Notes: generated by a model from the sequence alone, not told the origin. DNA of 64,000 nt from Proteles cristata cristata (GCA_017311185.1 JAESUZ010005462.1:3968001-4032000), one strand, 5' to 3'; positions 1 to 11,716 are shown, numbered from the stretch's first letter. Made by a program: numbers and translations.

Positions 1-659
1 ATGTATATATGTACACTTATTTATATAGGTCTATGTATTTAAAAATTTTTTTACAAAATTGAGATGAAATGTAGAACAAAGTTGTAAGTTACTTTTATTT
101 CCTTTGAGTAAGTATTTTGAACATTTTTCCATGCTTCCAAATATTTTCTATATTTTAATTTTCAATTGCTATATAGAATTCCATTGCATGGACAGAACAA
201 ACATTCTTTTATTAGATCTTAAGTTGTTTCTGGTACTTGCTATTCTGATGAATAATCTTGATATACTTTCTATTTTGCAGACAACTGATTATTTCCTTAG
301 ATAAAATTCTATAAAGAAAATTATTAGATAAAATTATTTAAATATCATGTCATTTGATAAGCTTTGACCCTTTTTGATAAATTGTTTTTAAGAAAGATTA
401 TACTAATTCACACTTTCGCCAACAGGGTATGAAAATACTTCCCATACTCCATTTATTGTCATTTAAACATTATTGTTTGTTTTAACATGTCTGCTTCAAC
501 AGACAATAAGTTTTCATTTAATTTATTTCCATTTGTATTTTTCTGGCTTGAAAGATCTTTTTAAGTCTTTATTCATAATTTTATTGTACTTATAATAAGT
601 CTTTGATATTATTTATTATGATACTATCTTAATAATAATGGTGACATAATGACAATAGT
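1..659. other. AT-rich unique DNA
   Basis: Strongly AT-rich. I see no coding frame, RNA gene or recognisable repeat here. The 66-codon frame at 104-304 is leucine/isoleucine/phenylalanine-rich, as expected by chance from such composition. Confidence 0.5.
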
Positions 660-842
660 AATGACATCTAGTAAGCTTTTACTACATATCTTTCACTGTC
701 CTAATGCTGTCATGTATTATCCCTTTTAATTTTCACAATCCCATGAGATATATTCAATTATTGTCCTTTTAAAAATGATACAAGTTTATGAAGATTAAAT
801 GACCCATCCAAACTCACATAGCTAGTAATGCAAACTGATTAC
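660..842 (+). repeat. MIR fragment
   Basis: The order of landmarks matches an old MIR SINE: a run ending in CCTTTTAATTTTCACAATCC, then an ATGATACAAGTTTATGAAGATTAAATGACC-like core and a CTCACATAGCTAGTAATG end. It is highly diverged, as expected for an element predating placental mammals. Confidence 0.6.
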
Positions 843-1375
843 GAGATTTGTTTAGAATTTTAACCATTTGCCTGTCATATTGTTTTAAGTTCTCTCCTAG
901 TTTATTGTTCGTCTTTTTATTTAATTAATGTTCTTTTTATACAAATAATTTAAATTTTATATTAGTCCTGCACATTGATCTTTCTTTTATTATATATTTG
1001 TGCATATGCTTAGGAACATTGCATCTACTAGTGGTCAGATAAATATTTAGCTACATTGTTTTCTAGTTTTTTAATTGGTAACTTTGAGTATGTAATTCTG
1101 TAATCCATTATACATTGATTTTGGTGTGTAATGTTAGGAATAAAGTCCTTTATTAATAATCAATTTCCCATTTATCATATGTGAAACTATCATATATTTA
1201 TTGGGGGGGTCTGATCTTATAATTTATTCTATTCAATTGATTTGTTATTGATTCTTTTTTTATTTGTTATTGATTCTTACTCCAATGTCATGCTGTCTTA
1301 ATTATTGCACCTTTAGCTCTGTTTGGTCAAAGAGCTCTTGGCTCTTCTTCCAGATGGTCTTTAATCAAAGCTCTT
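843..1375. other. AT-rich unique DNA
   Basis: No gene or clear repeat seen. A short poly-G run lies at 1202-1208. Confidence 0.45.
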
Positions 1376-1590
1376 TCTTTTTTTTTTTTTCTTTTATTGA
1401 TTTTGAGAGAGAAAGCAGGCATGCAAGTGAGGGAGGGGCAGAGAGAAATTGAGAAAGAGAATCCCAGGAAGGCTCCATACTGTCAGCACAGAGCCTGATG
1501 CAAGGCTTGATCTAATGAACTGTGTGAGATTATGAGCTGGGCCGAAACAAGAGTAGGATGCTTAACCAATTCAGCCACCCAGGTGCCCCA
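1376..1590 (-). mobile_element. Can-SINE (tRNA-Lys-derived), antisense, diverged
   Basis: Reading the minus strand, it opens with GGGGCACCTGGGTGGCTGAA and runs through a tRNA-like head and CT-rich body to an A-rich tail (the plus-strand T run at 1378-1391). Many substitutions relative to the younger copies in this window indicate an older insertion. Possible direct repeats of the form AAAGCTCTT/AAACTCTTA flank it. Confidence 0.9.
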
Positions 1591-2019
1591 AAACTCTTAG
1601 TGGGTTCCCAAGGCTCTGTACTTTTCCTACTTATAAACAAATTGTCTGGTATTTAGTTGGCTAATCAGAGTCCTTTGAAAAAATTATTTTTGTGCGAAAG
1701 CTGTGTGACTTTTTATCATCTGAAGATAGAATTGAGAAATCTTTCAATTGGAGGATCTTACTTACCCTCTTTGGAGGGTCCCCATGCTTCTTCGGGCATT
1801 GGGAAACAAGACTGGGGACTTTACAAACTTTCACGGCATTAGGAGACTGGTTGTGTCCTATTTTATTGGCAACTTCACTGAGAACTCAGCATCAGTTTTT
1901 CACCAATAATGGTTCTGGTTAATTGATCTGAGAGTTCACCCAGACAAGCATCTATTAGAATAATTAGCAATCTCTGCACCAGTATAAGGCGGTATCCAAG
2001 TGACCTTGAAATTCTCAGA
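1591..2019. other. No feature recognised
   Basis: Unique sequence of moderate GC. The overlapping short frames (1657-1922) have no recognisable product. Confidence 0.4.
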
Positions 2020-2175
2020 GATGCCTGGAGCAACATTAAATTAGAGCTGAAAAGACCCTGGATATTATCTATTCCATTCCTGTCATTTTACAGGTGAGGA
2101 AAGTGAAACTTCCCCCAGTATGCCTCCTGCCCCAGGTGGTTAGTGAGAGAACCAACACGGAGCCCAGGAGTCATG
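2020..2175 (+). repeat. MIR fragment
   Basis: The stretch TCATTTTACAGGTGAGGAAA (2084-2103) is the highly recognisable MIR core. It is followed by a degraded ...CCAGGTGGTTAGTGAGAGAACC end. Confidence 0.75.
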
Positions 2176-2354
2176 ATTTCTAGTGTCATCTCCTTGGGAC
2201 TTGCTGCCTTCCTGATGTACAATTGTCACTATCAGGGGCAAGGATTAAGTACATCCCATCAACATATACAAAAGATTTCTCTCATGACTCTTCAGGTGTT
2301 TTTCTTTGCTTTGGTTTCACTTACATAAATAATGTTTGGAAAAGTAACATATGA

Positions 2355-2660
2355 AACTGACTTTTTCAACATAAGTTTTCTGAGCATCTACGATGCACTA
2401 GACCCTGCTCTAGGTGCTTGGTGGAAAATTTAGTGAACAAAAGAAAGATCCCTACCCTTATGAAATATGAACTGCGGTAAGGAGAATTAAACAATAGACA
2501 AATTAAATTAGTGCATTTTATGTACAATAAAAGGTTGACAGTGTTATAGAAAAAGAAAAAGTTGAGTGTGGATAGGGAAAAATTGACATCTGAGCAGACT
2601 TCAAGGAGGTGAGGAAGTTACCTGTGTATACGTGGGGAAGGGCATGCCATACAGAGGGAA
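2355..2660 (+). repeat. Ancient mammalian repeat (LINE2-era)
   Basis: It carries the familiar ancient-repeat sequence running from TGAGCATCTACGATGCACTAG through CTCTAGGTGCTTGG and GTGAACAAAAGAAAGATCCC to ACATCTGAGCAGACTTCAAGGAGGTGAGG. I recognise the pattern, common in mammalian genomes, but I cannot assign the subfamily with confidence. Confidence 0.55.
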
Positions 2661-2756
2661 CTCATGATCCTTGAATATGTATGTACACTCACACCACACA
2701 TCCTTCTGCATACCTTACACAGGAGATGCTCTTTGAATGCCTACTGAAGATTAGTG

Positions 2757-2757
<1 letters not shown>

Positions 2758-2793
<36 letters not shown>
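2758..2793. repeat. (CA)n microsatellite
   Basis: About 17 uninterrupted CA units, long enough to be length-polymorphic. It explains the TH-repeat peptide in one frame here, which is not a protein. Confidence 0.97.
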
Positions 2794-2795
<2 letters not shown>

Positions 2796-4228
2796 ATTTT
2801 TGTGCATATGATAACAGAAAACGGGAAAACCAAACACTTCAATTTTCCTTCCCCTTAGCCAAATAGAAGATTTATTTACATGTTGATTTCTTAGTTACAT
2901 GATACCATTTATTGTTTCTAAATTTATACCCAAAGAAACAAATTTTGGGAAGAAACCAAGAAAGGAAGTAATAGGAGAATATAGATAAAAGAGGAAAGAA
3001 GGGAGAAGCAAGAGAAGCCTTTCTTCCTGGCCTCCTGGGTCAGGAATGTAGTCTCAGATAAACAGGGTTGGGAGGCTAGGGCAATAGGAGTATGCAGTGA
3101 AGAACTGTGGGAGTACTTGAGGCAGACCTGGGTCCTGCTTGGCTCTTAGCCAGTACCCAGAGGTTGACCGACCTGAGCATCCTGGGAAGCAGTCCCAGGC
3201 AGTGCCTGCTTTGCTATGCCTGCTGGTTCTGCTGCCATTTGGCCCAGGGAACAAAGCTTGAATTTCTCTGCCATTTGCTCTACATCCTACCAATGATTAA
3301 GTGTGGCAACCTGTGGGCATCCAGAATCGTGCTGCTTGATCTTTAATTTACCAATGAGACATCTCCATACCATAATTGGGAAACCTTGTGGTAGGAAATT
3401 GATCAAACTATGCAGATGCACACTTCTCATCCATCCATATTTGGTCATTATTAATGATGCTTGGTTCCTATGTGTTTCTTTGAGATTTGTGAAGAAAAAT
3501 GAGCAACGAACCAGAAGCAGGGTTGCTCCATTAATCTAGAACAATATATATCAGACTTCTAGACCTAAATGGAAAAACAGGACTAGTACAACAGAGGTGT
3601 AGAGATGACATACCACAGAACTAACCACAAAGTAAAATATCCTAAAATCTCAAGTTCTATATTAAAATTTCTTGAAAATTATGTATGACTCCGTAAGTCA
3701 TTCATACTTTAATTTAAAAAAAAAAAACCCTTGGACTTGTTTTTAAACAAAATAAAAATTTAATTCCATTTTCCCCTAAATCTTCTGGTGCAATTGCTTT
3801 TCAGGAATAAATGTTCTAGGTTTACTTACAGACTTAAATATCATGGAATACCTTTGTTATACTTAGGGATAAAGCTCATTCTAAGTGGAGAAGCATGTAT
3901 ATTTGAATCTTTGAAAAGACCTAATTCTGGGAACCAAAGTGAAGGGAGATTTGGGTGAGTTTTCATTATATGTCATCTGCTGGTTGTCCCTGGTTCTGCA
4001 TGGGTTCACTTAAGTTTCCAAGATGTGATTGGTCATTCTACAGGCAAAGATAGAGGAAGTAAAAATTGAAAGCACTTAAGATAAACTAAATCCAGCCATT
4101 TATCTTCTCAGTATTCCAGCCTTCACTGACAACCATTAGCTGTTAATTAGACATCTTACAAAAATCTATTAATTTAAATTCCCAGGTGTTTGGAGACCAT
4201 CAAGTTACTGTTAGTATATTACTGGAGT
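2794..4228. other. No gene recognised
   Basis: Mixed unique sequence of about 1.4 kb. Overlapping 78-79 codon frames on both strands around 3054-3539 have no recognisable domain. A run of A lies at 3716-3727. Confidence 0.4.
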
Positions 4229-4242
4229 AAGAATGTTTTTCT

Positions 4243-4422
4243 AAAAAATTTTTAATGTTTTTGGGGGAGGGTCAGAGAGAGAGGGAGATACAGAATCTGA
4301 AACAGACTCCAGGCTCTGAGCTAGCCATCAACACAGAACCTGATGTGGGCTCGAACCCATGAACCTGAGATCATGACCTGAGCCGAAGTTGGACTTAACC
4401 GACTGAACCACCCAGGCGCCCC
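4243..4422 (-). mobile_element. Can-SINE, antisense, first of a tandem pair
   Basis: On the minus strand it starts GGGGCGCCTGGGTGGTTCAG at 4422, followed by the tRNA-like head and CT-rich body; the tail is the TTTTTAATGTTTTT at 4248-4261. It sits between AAGAATGTTTTTCT (4229-4242) and AAAGAAAGTTTTTCT (4423-4437), which look like duplicated target. The head carries a small internal deletion (ggacttaacc). Confidence 0.93.
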
Positions 4423-4437
4423 AAAGAAAGTTTTTCT

Positions 4438-4667
4438 TTTTCTTTTTTTAAATTTTTAATGTTTTATTTATTTTTGAGACAGAGATAGATACAGTGTGAG
4501 CCGGAGAGGGTCAGAGAGAGAGGGAGTCACAGAATCTGAAGACAGGCTCCAGGCTCTGAGCTAGCTGTCAGCACAGAGCTGGGTGTGGGGCTCAAACCCA
4601 GGAACCCTGAGATCATGACCTGAGCTGAAGTCAGACGCTTAACCGACTGAGCCACCCAGGCGTCCCC
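4438..4667 (-). mobile_element. Can-SINE, antisense, second of a tandem pair
   Basis: A complete antisense copy, head at 4667 and A-rich tail (plus-strand T-rich) at 4438-4465. It is followed by AAGAACGTTTTTCT (4668-4681), a third copy of the target sequence that flanks the neighbouring SINE. It therefore inserted at the same site as its neighbour. Confidence 0.93.
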
Positions 4668-4681
4668 AAGAACGTTTTTCT

Positions 4682-5961
4682 CCTGGCTTTCAGGTTGACG
4701 TTTGTCAGTTTTGTCACCCCAAGATGACATCTGCTACTAACAAATCTTTTTTCCCCTCTAAATCTATTATCAGTCTCTTGTACACTGCAATGAACATAGA
4801 TGCTCCCTGCATTAAATTGTTTTCTTTTGGGAGCCAAGGCTAAGTTCTAGTTCTCATTTACCTGAAAGGAACAGAGGGATCTAAAGTATTGTCAGTGGAT
4901 GACAAGATGCCACTTTTCTGGCTATTTTCCATAGCACTCAGATTCATATCTGAGCTCTACATGCTTTATATGTTTTTCCCTACATGCTGGGACAGGCCTG
5001 TTTTTGGAGACAAGCTTTGGGGGTGGAGGAAAGAGGCTTGTTTTCACACAAGGTCATCAGTATAGTGCAATTTCTCTCCAAAATGGTGAAGTTTCCCTGG
5101 CAGGGGACAGGCTTCACCCTTGTCAGTCTTCATCCCAGGTCTCTTTCTGAGTTATTTTCCACTCCAACCCCAACTATGGAATAGCCTTTAACTGAAAGAA
5201 TGACTTTTTGATGTTTTTATTCGACTCTCTGGAAAAAAGTCTAGCTTACAAATTTTAATTAAGATGCCTGTATTTGAAAAGGTGGTGACAACTGAGCTCC
5301 AGGCTCATCTGGTTTATCACATGCTCCAGGACAGGTTTAGGTTAAGATTTCAATCAGGTCATAACATGAAGTCAGGATCTGTGATAATCTAATTATTCAC
5401 AGGAACAGAGGCTCAGTGAAATAAAGGAGACACTCTAGTTATCAACCCACCCAGTGGCTTTTAACACTATGCCCTTGGATTGAAGTTTCTTACCAGAAGA
5501 TTAAAATGTTTCATGAGACTTGTTTCTTACCTTGCAAGACATTATCTTTCTCTTTGGTGGCCTTCATATTTTGACTTACTTAGGCAAATAATTTAGAGTA
5601 TTGATGGATTCTACCTTATAGGGGATTTTCCAGTACTTAGTCAAAAGGAAGCTACCAAAATTTTATAACTGAGGGGCTGTCCTGAAAGGCCTGCTTTATC
5701 TGTTCTCAGAGACTGTCTGACATCTTCACCTTTGGAGTCCCTGGTCTAAAGCATTATCTCCAGAAGGTAATACTTACAATATAACTGTCTTACCAAAAAG
5801 CTCATTCATTCTTTCACAACTCTTTTAGCTATTGTTGAGTAGTGGACAGCAGGGTCCTGTGAGACAGAGACTTCGGTCAGCTAAGTTCAGAGGAAGGACT
5901 ATAGAATCTGAACCCGGGACTCTAGTGAAAGAGTCAGACACAACACAGTACAGAGAGATCA
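4682..5961. other. No gene recognised
   Basis: Unique sequence of about 1.3 kb. The stretch 5820-5960 (GTGAGACAGAGACTTCGG, GAACCCGGGACTCTAG, GAAAGAGTCAGACACAACAC) is more GC-rich and CpG-containing and might be a fragment of an LTR or other older element, but I cannot place it. Confidence 0.35.
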
Positions 5962-7378
5962 AAGTCAGTCATGGAGTCTCAATAGTTTATTTTTGCTTTT
6001 GTTTCCCTTGCTTTAGGGCACTCATCTAGAAAGAAGTTACTATAACCAACATCAAAGAAGTTACTGCCTGTGTTCTTTTCTAGGAATTTTATGGTTTCAG
6101 GTCTTACAGTTAGGTCTTCAATCCATTTTGAATGATCTTCATCTATGGTATAAGAAAGTGGTCCACTTTCTTTCTTTTGCATGTTGTTATACAGGTTTCC
6201 CGACACCATTTCTTGAAAAGACTGTCTTCTTCCCATTGAATAATATCTTTCCCTGCTTTCTTGAACATTAATTGGCCATATAGTTGTGAGTTCACTTCGG
6301 AGTCTTCTATTTTGTTCTATTGATCTATGTACCCTTTTGTTGTTTCTGTACCATATTGTTTTGATTACTACAGCTTTGTAATATAAGTTGAAGTCCAGAA
6401 TTGTGATGCCTCCAGTTTTGTTTTTCTGTTTCAAGGTTACTTTGTCTACTGGGGGTCTTTTGTGGTTCTATACAAAATTTAAGATAGTTTGTTCTTGCTC
6501 TGTGAAAAATGCTGTTGGTACTTTGGCAGAGATTGCATTAAATATGTAGACTGCTTTGGATAGGATAGACATTTTAACAATATTCTTTCAATCCATGAGC
6601 ATGGAATGTCTTTCCATTTCTTTTTTTTTTTTAATGTTTTATTTATTTCTAGGAGAGAGAGAGAGACAGCATGAGTAGGGGAAGGGTCAGAGAGAGAGGG
6701 AGTCACAGACTCTGAAACAGGCTCCAGGCTCCGAGCTGGCAGTCAGCACAGAGCCCGATGCGGGGCTCGAACCCACGAACCACGAGATCATGACCTAAGT
6801 GAAAGTCGGACGCTTAACCGACTAAGCCACCCAGGCGCCCCTCCATTTCTTTTTGCCACCTTGAATTTCTCTCATCAATGTTTTCTAGTTTTCAGAGTAC
6901 AGGTTTTTCACTTCTTTGGTTAAGTTTATTCATAGATATCTTACTGTTTTTAGTGCAATTGTAAATAGGATTGATTCCTTAATTTCTGTTTTTGCTGGTT
7001 CATTGTTGGTAAATAGAAACACAACAGATTTCTGTACATTGATTTTGTATCCTGTGACTTTATTGAATTCATGTATCAGTTCTAGCAGTTTTTTGGTAGA
7101 GCCTTTGGGGTTTTCTATATATAGTGTCACTTTATTTACAAATAGTGAAAGTTTTACTCCTACCTTGCATTTGGATGCTTTTATTTCTTTTTATTGTCTG
7201 ATCGCTATAATTAGCTAGTTAGCAAAGGACTTCTAGGACTAGGGTGAATAACACCGGTGAGGGTGGAAGCCCTGTCTTGTTTCTGGACATAAAGGAAAAG
7301 CTCTCAGTTTTTCCTCATTGAGGGTGATATTAGCTGTGAATGGTCCATATATGGCCTCTATTATTTTGAGGTATGCTC
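5962..7378 (-). mobile_element. L1 segment, inverted 5' part of a twin-primed L1
   Basis: On the minus strand this is L1 ORF2 from late reverse transcriptase (a [15 protein letters not shown] stretch) through MKQKNKTGGITILDFNLYYKA to KARETKAKINY, with stops and frameshifts. The piece ends in the ORF2 sequence just where the plus-strand piece at 7379 begins, so the two segments are one L1 whose 5' part was inverted on insertion. It is interrupted by a SINE at 6621-6841. It is non-functional: no endonuclease and no complete reverse transcriptase. Confidence 0.85.
6621..6841 (-). mobile_element. Can-SINE inside L1, antisense, young form
   Basis: A near-consensus copy reading GGGGCGCCTGGGTGGCTTAG on the minus strand. 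It is flanked by TCCATTTCTTTTT-like direct repeats (near 6612 and at 6842) that restore the interrupted L1. It carries the CTGGCAGTCAGCACAGAGC variant typical of the young copies here, but keeps CAGACTCTGAAACAGG like older ones. Confidence 0.95.
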
Positions 7379-8094
7379 CCTCATCAAAATAAAAAGCTTC
7401 CATACAATTAAGGAAATAATCAACAAAACTAAAAGGCAACCTACAGAATGGGAGAAGATATTTGCAAATGACGATTCTGATAAAAGGTTAGTTTTAATCA
7501 AAGGTATATAAAGAATTCATAAAACTTAACATTCAAAAAACAAGCAATCCAATTTAAAAATGGGCAGAAGACATGAACACAGACATTTCTCCAAAGAAGA
7601 CATCTGGATGGCCAACAAACCCAAGAAAAGATGCTCAACATCACTTGTCATCAGGCAAATACAAATAAACCCACAGTGAGATATCACCTTATACCTGTCA
7701 GGATCACTAAAATAAAAAACATAAAAAAAAAACGTTGGCAAAGTTGTGGAGAAAGGGGAATCTTCTTGCACTCTTGGTGGGAAAGCAAACAGGAATGCAA
7801 ACTGAGAATTCAAACAACCACTGTAGAAAACAATATGGATGTTTCTGAAAAAAGTTAAAAATAGAACTACCTTATGATCCAGCAATCACATTAATAGATA
7901 TTTACTCAAATAGTACAAAAATACAAATTAAAAGGGATACATGTACCATAATGTTTATAGCAGCATTATCTATAATACCTAAGTTATGGAAACAGCCCTA
8001 GGGTTCATCAACTGGTGAATGGATTAAAAAAAAAAAAAAGATGTGATCTCCATATATCCATATAGACAATGGAATGTTCTTCAACTATTAAAAA
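7379..8094 (+). mobile_element. L1 ORF2 3' part of the twin-primed L1
   Basis: It begins CTCATCAAAATAAAAAGCTTC and continues through the ORF2 C-terminal region (ATGGGCAGAAGACATGAACA, AAAGATGCTCAACATCACTTG, GTTATGGAAACAGCCCTAGGG). Stops and a 14-base A expansion at 8026-8039 disrupt the frame. It stops near TTCAACTATTAAAAAG, before the ORF2 end and 3' UTR, where another L1's 5' UTR begins. Confidence 0.88.
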
Positions 8095-9164
8095 GCTCCC
8101 TTCAGCCAGTGTATACAACTAGATAGCACATACATCAGCAAAAACAGCCCTGTAAACAACAAAAGACTGGCAGAACAACTTCACAACAAAAGGTAGAGAA
8201 GAGACCAAATCAAAGAAGGGCAGTCCTCAGTGGGGAGGGAGCTGGAGGCACAGAGAAGGGTGAAAAATAGACTATCACATCAGGGAGCGCACACAGGGAA
8301 GACAAATCTCTGTAACACTTGATTTCGAAAGTGAGAGGGACTAAATCTTGTGAGTTCTGATAACCAGTGGGACTTAAAGCCTAGAAATTAAAAAATCGCT
8401 GGGCTTCAATCTGGGAAAGCTCTAAGAGTTTTAGAACTGAAGTTCCCACCCTTGAAGAGACAACAAAACAGTTAGTGGAAATACAGTGTGGAAGTAGTAA
8501 TTTGAAAAACACAAAGGGCAAGCAGAAGGGAGAGTTATTTACTCATCTCAGAGCATGACCTAGAGTGGCAGGGATGATGGGGAAACCCCTCCAGGAATAA
8601 AGGAGTTGAAAGGCACTATTTCCCTCTCCTGCCCCTCAGCATAAACACAGGACCACCTGCAAGGCACCCACATGTGTGCTACCTAACTTGCTTATACCAA
8701 GCCCCACCTGACCTATGCTTCAGCAGATATACCCTTCCCAGTCACATTGGCCTCAGGCCTGGTGCTGTCGGCCCCTGACTCTAGGAGGCCTGCACAAACC
8801 TCACCAATACCTCATCTCCTGACTCATACATTTTGTGGGACATCTGTTCCAGTGATGCTGTGGCACAGCAGGTATATCTCCAAGCAGACCAACACAACCT
8901 TGTTGAGACATGTCTCATCCCTGTCTGGCAACGAACTCTGCCCACAATAAGCAAAGAGAGCCTCTGCAGACAACTGTACTGAAGGAAAAAGCAGCCAGGA
9001 CTGAACAGCACAGCACACACAACACATATGGGAGACACTCCCTGAAGTGCCAGGTCCTGGGGAATAAGATAAGAAGCACCACACTGCAGGACATTATAAG
9101 ACCTCTTCTTCATAAAGCTATTACCTTCAAGAGAAGATGTAGTTGACTTTCCTAACATTCAGAA
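8095..9164 (+). mobile_element. L1 5' UTR, old carnivoran L1
   Basis: The sequence GAGAGGGACTAAATCTTGTGAG followed by ACCAGTGGGACTTAAAGCCTAG resembles the 5' UTR of old carnivoran L1s. It leads directly to an ORF1 start at 9165. The 125-codon minus-strand frame at 8781-9158 is a shadow of this UTR. The 5' end abuts the truncated L1 at 8094 without an obvious target duplication. Confidence 0.7.
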
Positions 9165-9675
9165 ATGGACACAGATAGAAAAAATGAGGAGACAGTAGAA
9201 TATGTCCCAAATGAAAGAATAGCAAGAGACCTAAGTAAAATGGATATAAGTGATATTCCAGATACAGAATGTAAAGTAATAATATTAAAGACAGTCACTG
9301 AACTTGAGAAAAGAGTGGAGGACATCAATGAGACCTTTAACTAAGAGATTAAAAAAAAACAATCAGAGATGAAGAACATAATAAATGAAATAAAAAATAC
9401 AATTAATGGAATAAGTAGCAGGAAAGATGAAGCAGAATGAGAGAAAAAAAATAATTATGCAAAATGAAAACAGACTTAGGGAACTTAGTGGCTCCATCAA
9501 CCATAACAATATTTGCATTATAGGGATCCCAGAAGAAGAGAGAAAAAAGAGGGTAGAAAATTTATTTGAAAAAATAATAGCTAAAAACTTCTACAACCTG
9601 GAGAAGGAAACAGATATCCAAATCCAGGAGGGATTGGTTGACTTAACAAAGTCAACCCAAGGAGGTCTACCTTAA
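9165..9675 (+). pseudogene. L1 ORF1 remnant (RNA-binding chaperone)
   Basis: Translation from ATG 9165 begins MDTDRKNEETVEYVPNERIA and reaches a coiled-coil-like stretch (TELEKRVEDINETFN) before a TAA stop near 9342. After further stops, an open part from 9427 contains NICIIGIPEEE and ENLFEKIIAKNF, the hallmark RRM region of L1 ORF1p. In an active L1 this protein trimerises and coats L1 RNA. Here at least two in-frame stops and loss of the C-terminal domain make it a relic. Downstream, 9676-10200 is the degraded ORF1 end and inter-ORF spacer (a GACCACTAAACCAGCCATGC landmark typical of old L1s). Confidence 0.85.
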
Positions 9676-10203
9676 GACACATAGTAATTAAAATGGTAAA
9701 TAGTAATGATAAAAAAAAAATTAAGCAAGAAGAGAAGAAATGACGGTTACATACAAGGGAAACCTCAGACAAACAAAAACTAAAGGAGTTTATGACCACT
9801 AAACCAGCCATGCAAGAAATGTTAAAGGGGACTCTACATACAAAGGAAAGACCACAAGTGAGAGTATATTAGAAGTTGGAAGACAAAAGCAGTAAAAATA
9901 AGTATGCCTGTAAAACTCAGTTGAGAGATTCACAAAATAAAAGTATTTAAAATATGATTCCATATACCTAAATTGTGGGTTGGGAAAAGAGTAAAGAATG
10001 GTTCTTAAATTCACCAACCATCAACTTCTGCTATATGCAGAAGATATTACATGTAATCTTAACGGTTACCATACACAAGGAAAGAGTAATAGATATGCAA
10101 ATAATAAAGAGAAAGGAATCCAGGTATATCTCTAAAAAAAAGCCAACAAACCATGAAAGAGTGCAAGAGAAAGGATCAGGGAAAAACTACAAAAACCACC
10201 ACA

Positions 10204-10414
10204 GGGGTGCCTGGTGGCTTAGTCAGTTAAGCGTCCAACATTGTCTCAGATCATGATCTTGCAGTTCATGGATCTGAGTCCTGTATCAGACTCTGTGCTG
10301 ACAGCTAGAGCCCAGAGTCTGCTTTGGATCCTGTTTCCCTCTGTCTTTGCCCCTCCCCCACTCACACTCTTTCTGTCTCTCAAAAATAAATAAACATTAA
10401 ACAAATTTTAATTT
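10204..10414 (+). mobile_element. Can-SINE in the L1 spacer, first of a tandem pair
   Basis: Starts GGGGTGCCTGGTGGCTTAGT and ends with CAAAAATAAATAAACATTAA and a short A/T-rich tail. Diverged. It abuts a second SINE head to tail with no spacer. Confidence 0.93.
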
Positions 10415-10641
10415 GGGGGCACCTGGGTGGCTGAGTTGGCTGAAGATCCAACTTCAGCTCAGGTCCTGATCTCACGGTTCATGGGTTCAAGCCCCACATT
10501 GGGCTTTGTGCTGATAGCTCAGAACCTGGATCCTGCTTCTGATTCTGTGTCTCCCTCTCTCTGCCCCTCCTCAACTCATGCTCTTTCTTTCTCTTTCTCT
10601 CTTTCTCTCTCTCTCAGAAATAAACATTAAAATTTTTTTAA
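10415..10641 (+). mobile_element. Can-SINE in the L1 spacer, second of a tandem pair
   Basis: Starts GGGGGCACCTGGGTGGCTGA and ends with a long CTTTCTCTCTCTCTCAGAAA tract and A-rich tail. AAACCACCACA (upstream of the pair) and AAACCCACAAC (10640-10650) look like imperfect target duplications bracketing the pair. Confidence 0.93.
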
Positions 10642-10661
10642 ACCCACAACATAAGTTAAAA

Positions 10662-11716
10662 ATGGCAATGAATACATATGTATCAATAATTACTTTGAAT
10701 GTAAGTGGACTAAGTGCTCTAATAAAAAGACATAGGGTGATAGAGTGAATAAAAATACAAGACCCATCTATATGCTGCCTATAAGAGGTGCATTTCAGAT
10801 CTAAAGACACTTACAGACTGAAAGTGAGGGAATGGAGAAACATTTATCTTGCAAATAGATGTCAAAAGAAAGCTGGACTAGCAATACTTATATCAGATAA
10901 AATAGAGATTTTATAACAAAGACTATAACAAGAGACAAGTACACTAATAATAAAGGGGACAATCCAATAAGAAGATATAACAATTGTAAATATTTATGGA
11001 CACAATATGAAAGCACCCAAACATATAAAACAGTTAATAACAAATATAAAGAACTAATCAATAGTAATATAATAATAGTAGGGGACTTTAACACTTCACC
11101 TACATTAATGGGCAGATAATCCAAACACAAAACAAACAAGGCAAGAGTGACCTTGAATGACACACTAGATCTAATGTATTTAACAGATATATTCAGAAGA
11201 TTCCATCCTAAAACAGCAGAATACACATTCATTTTTAGTGCGCATGGGACATTCTCCAGAATAGATCACATATGAGGCCACAAAACAAGTCTCGACAAAT
11301 TCAAAATGATCAAAGTCAAACCATGCATCTTTTCTAACCACAACAGTATGAAATCAACCACAAGAAAATATCTGCAAAGAACTGAAATACATGGATGTTA
11401 AATGACATGATACTAAACAATGAATGGGTCAACCAGGAAATCAAAGAAGAAAGCAAAAATTACATGAAAACAAATTAAAATGAAAACACAATAATCAAAA
11501 ATCTTTGGGATGCAGCAAAAATGGTTCTAAGAGGGATTTTATAACCTACTTAAAGAAGCAAGAAAAATCTCAAAACATCAACCTAACCTTACACCTAAAG
11601 GAACTAGAAAAAGAACAAACAAAATGCCAAATCAGCAGAAGGAAGGAAACAATAAAAATTAGAAAGTAAATAAATGACATGGAAATTAAAAACAATAGAA
11701 TCCAGGAGATGGTTCT
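10662..11716 (+). pseudogene. L1 ORF2 endonuclease-region remnant
   Basis: ATG at 10662 opens MAMNTYVSIITLNVSGLSAL, matching the start of the L1 AP-type endonuclease, including the TLNV asparagine motif. DPSICCL, AILISDKIEI and IIVGDFNTSPT follow (the last is the GDFN catalytic block) and FSRIDHI (SRIDHI block). Several TGA/TAA stops interrupt it. Active L1 uses this domain to nick target DNA; this copy cannot be translated intact. It runs to 11716, where an antisense L1 is inserted. Confidence 0.87.

Noticed and set aside
2681..2866. Histidine-threonine repeat peptide
   Set aside because: Translation of a CA microsatellite.
8781..9158. 125-codon minus-strand frame rich in cysteine
   Set aside because: Antisense shadow of the L1 5' UTR.
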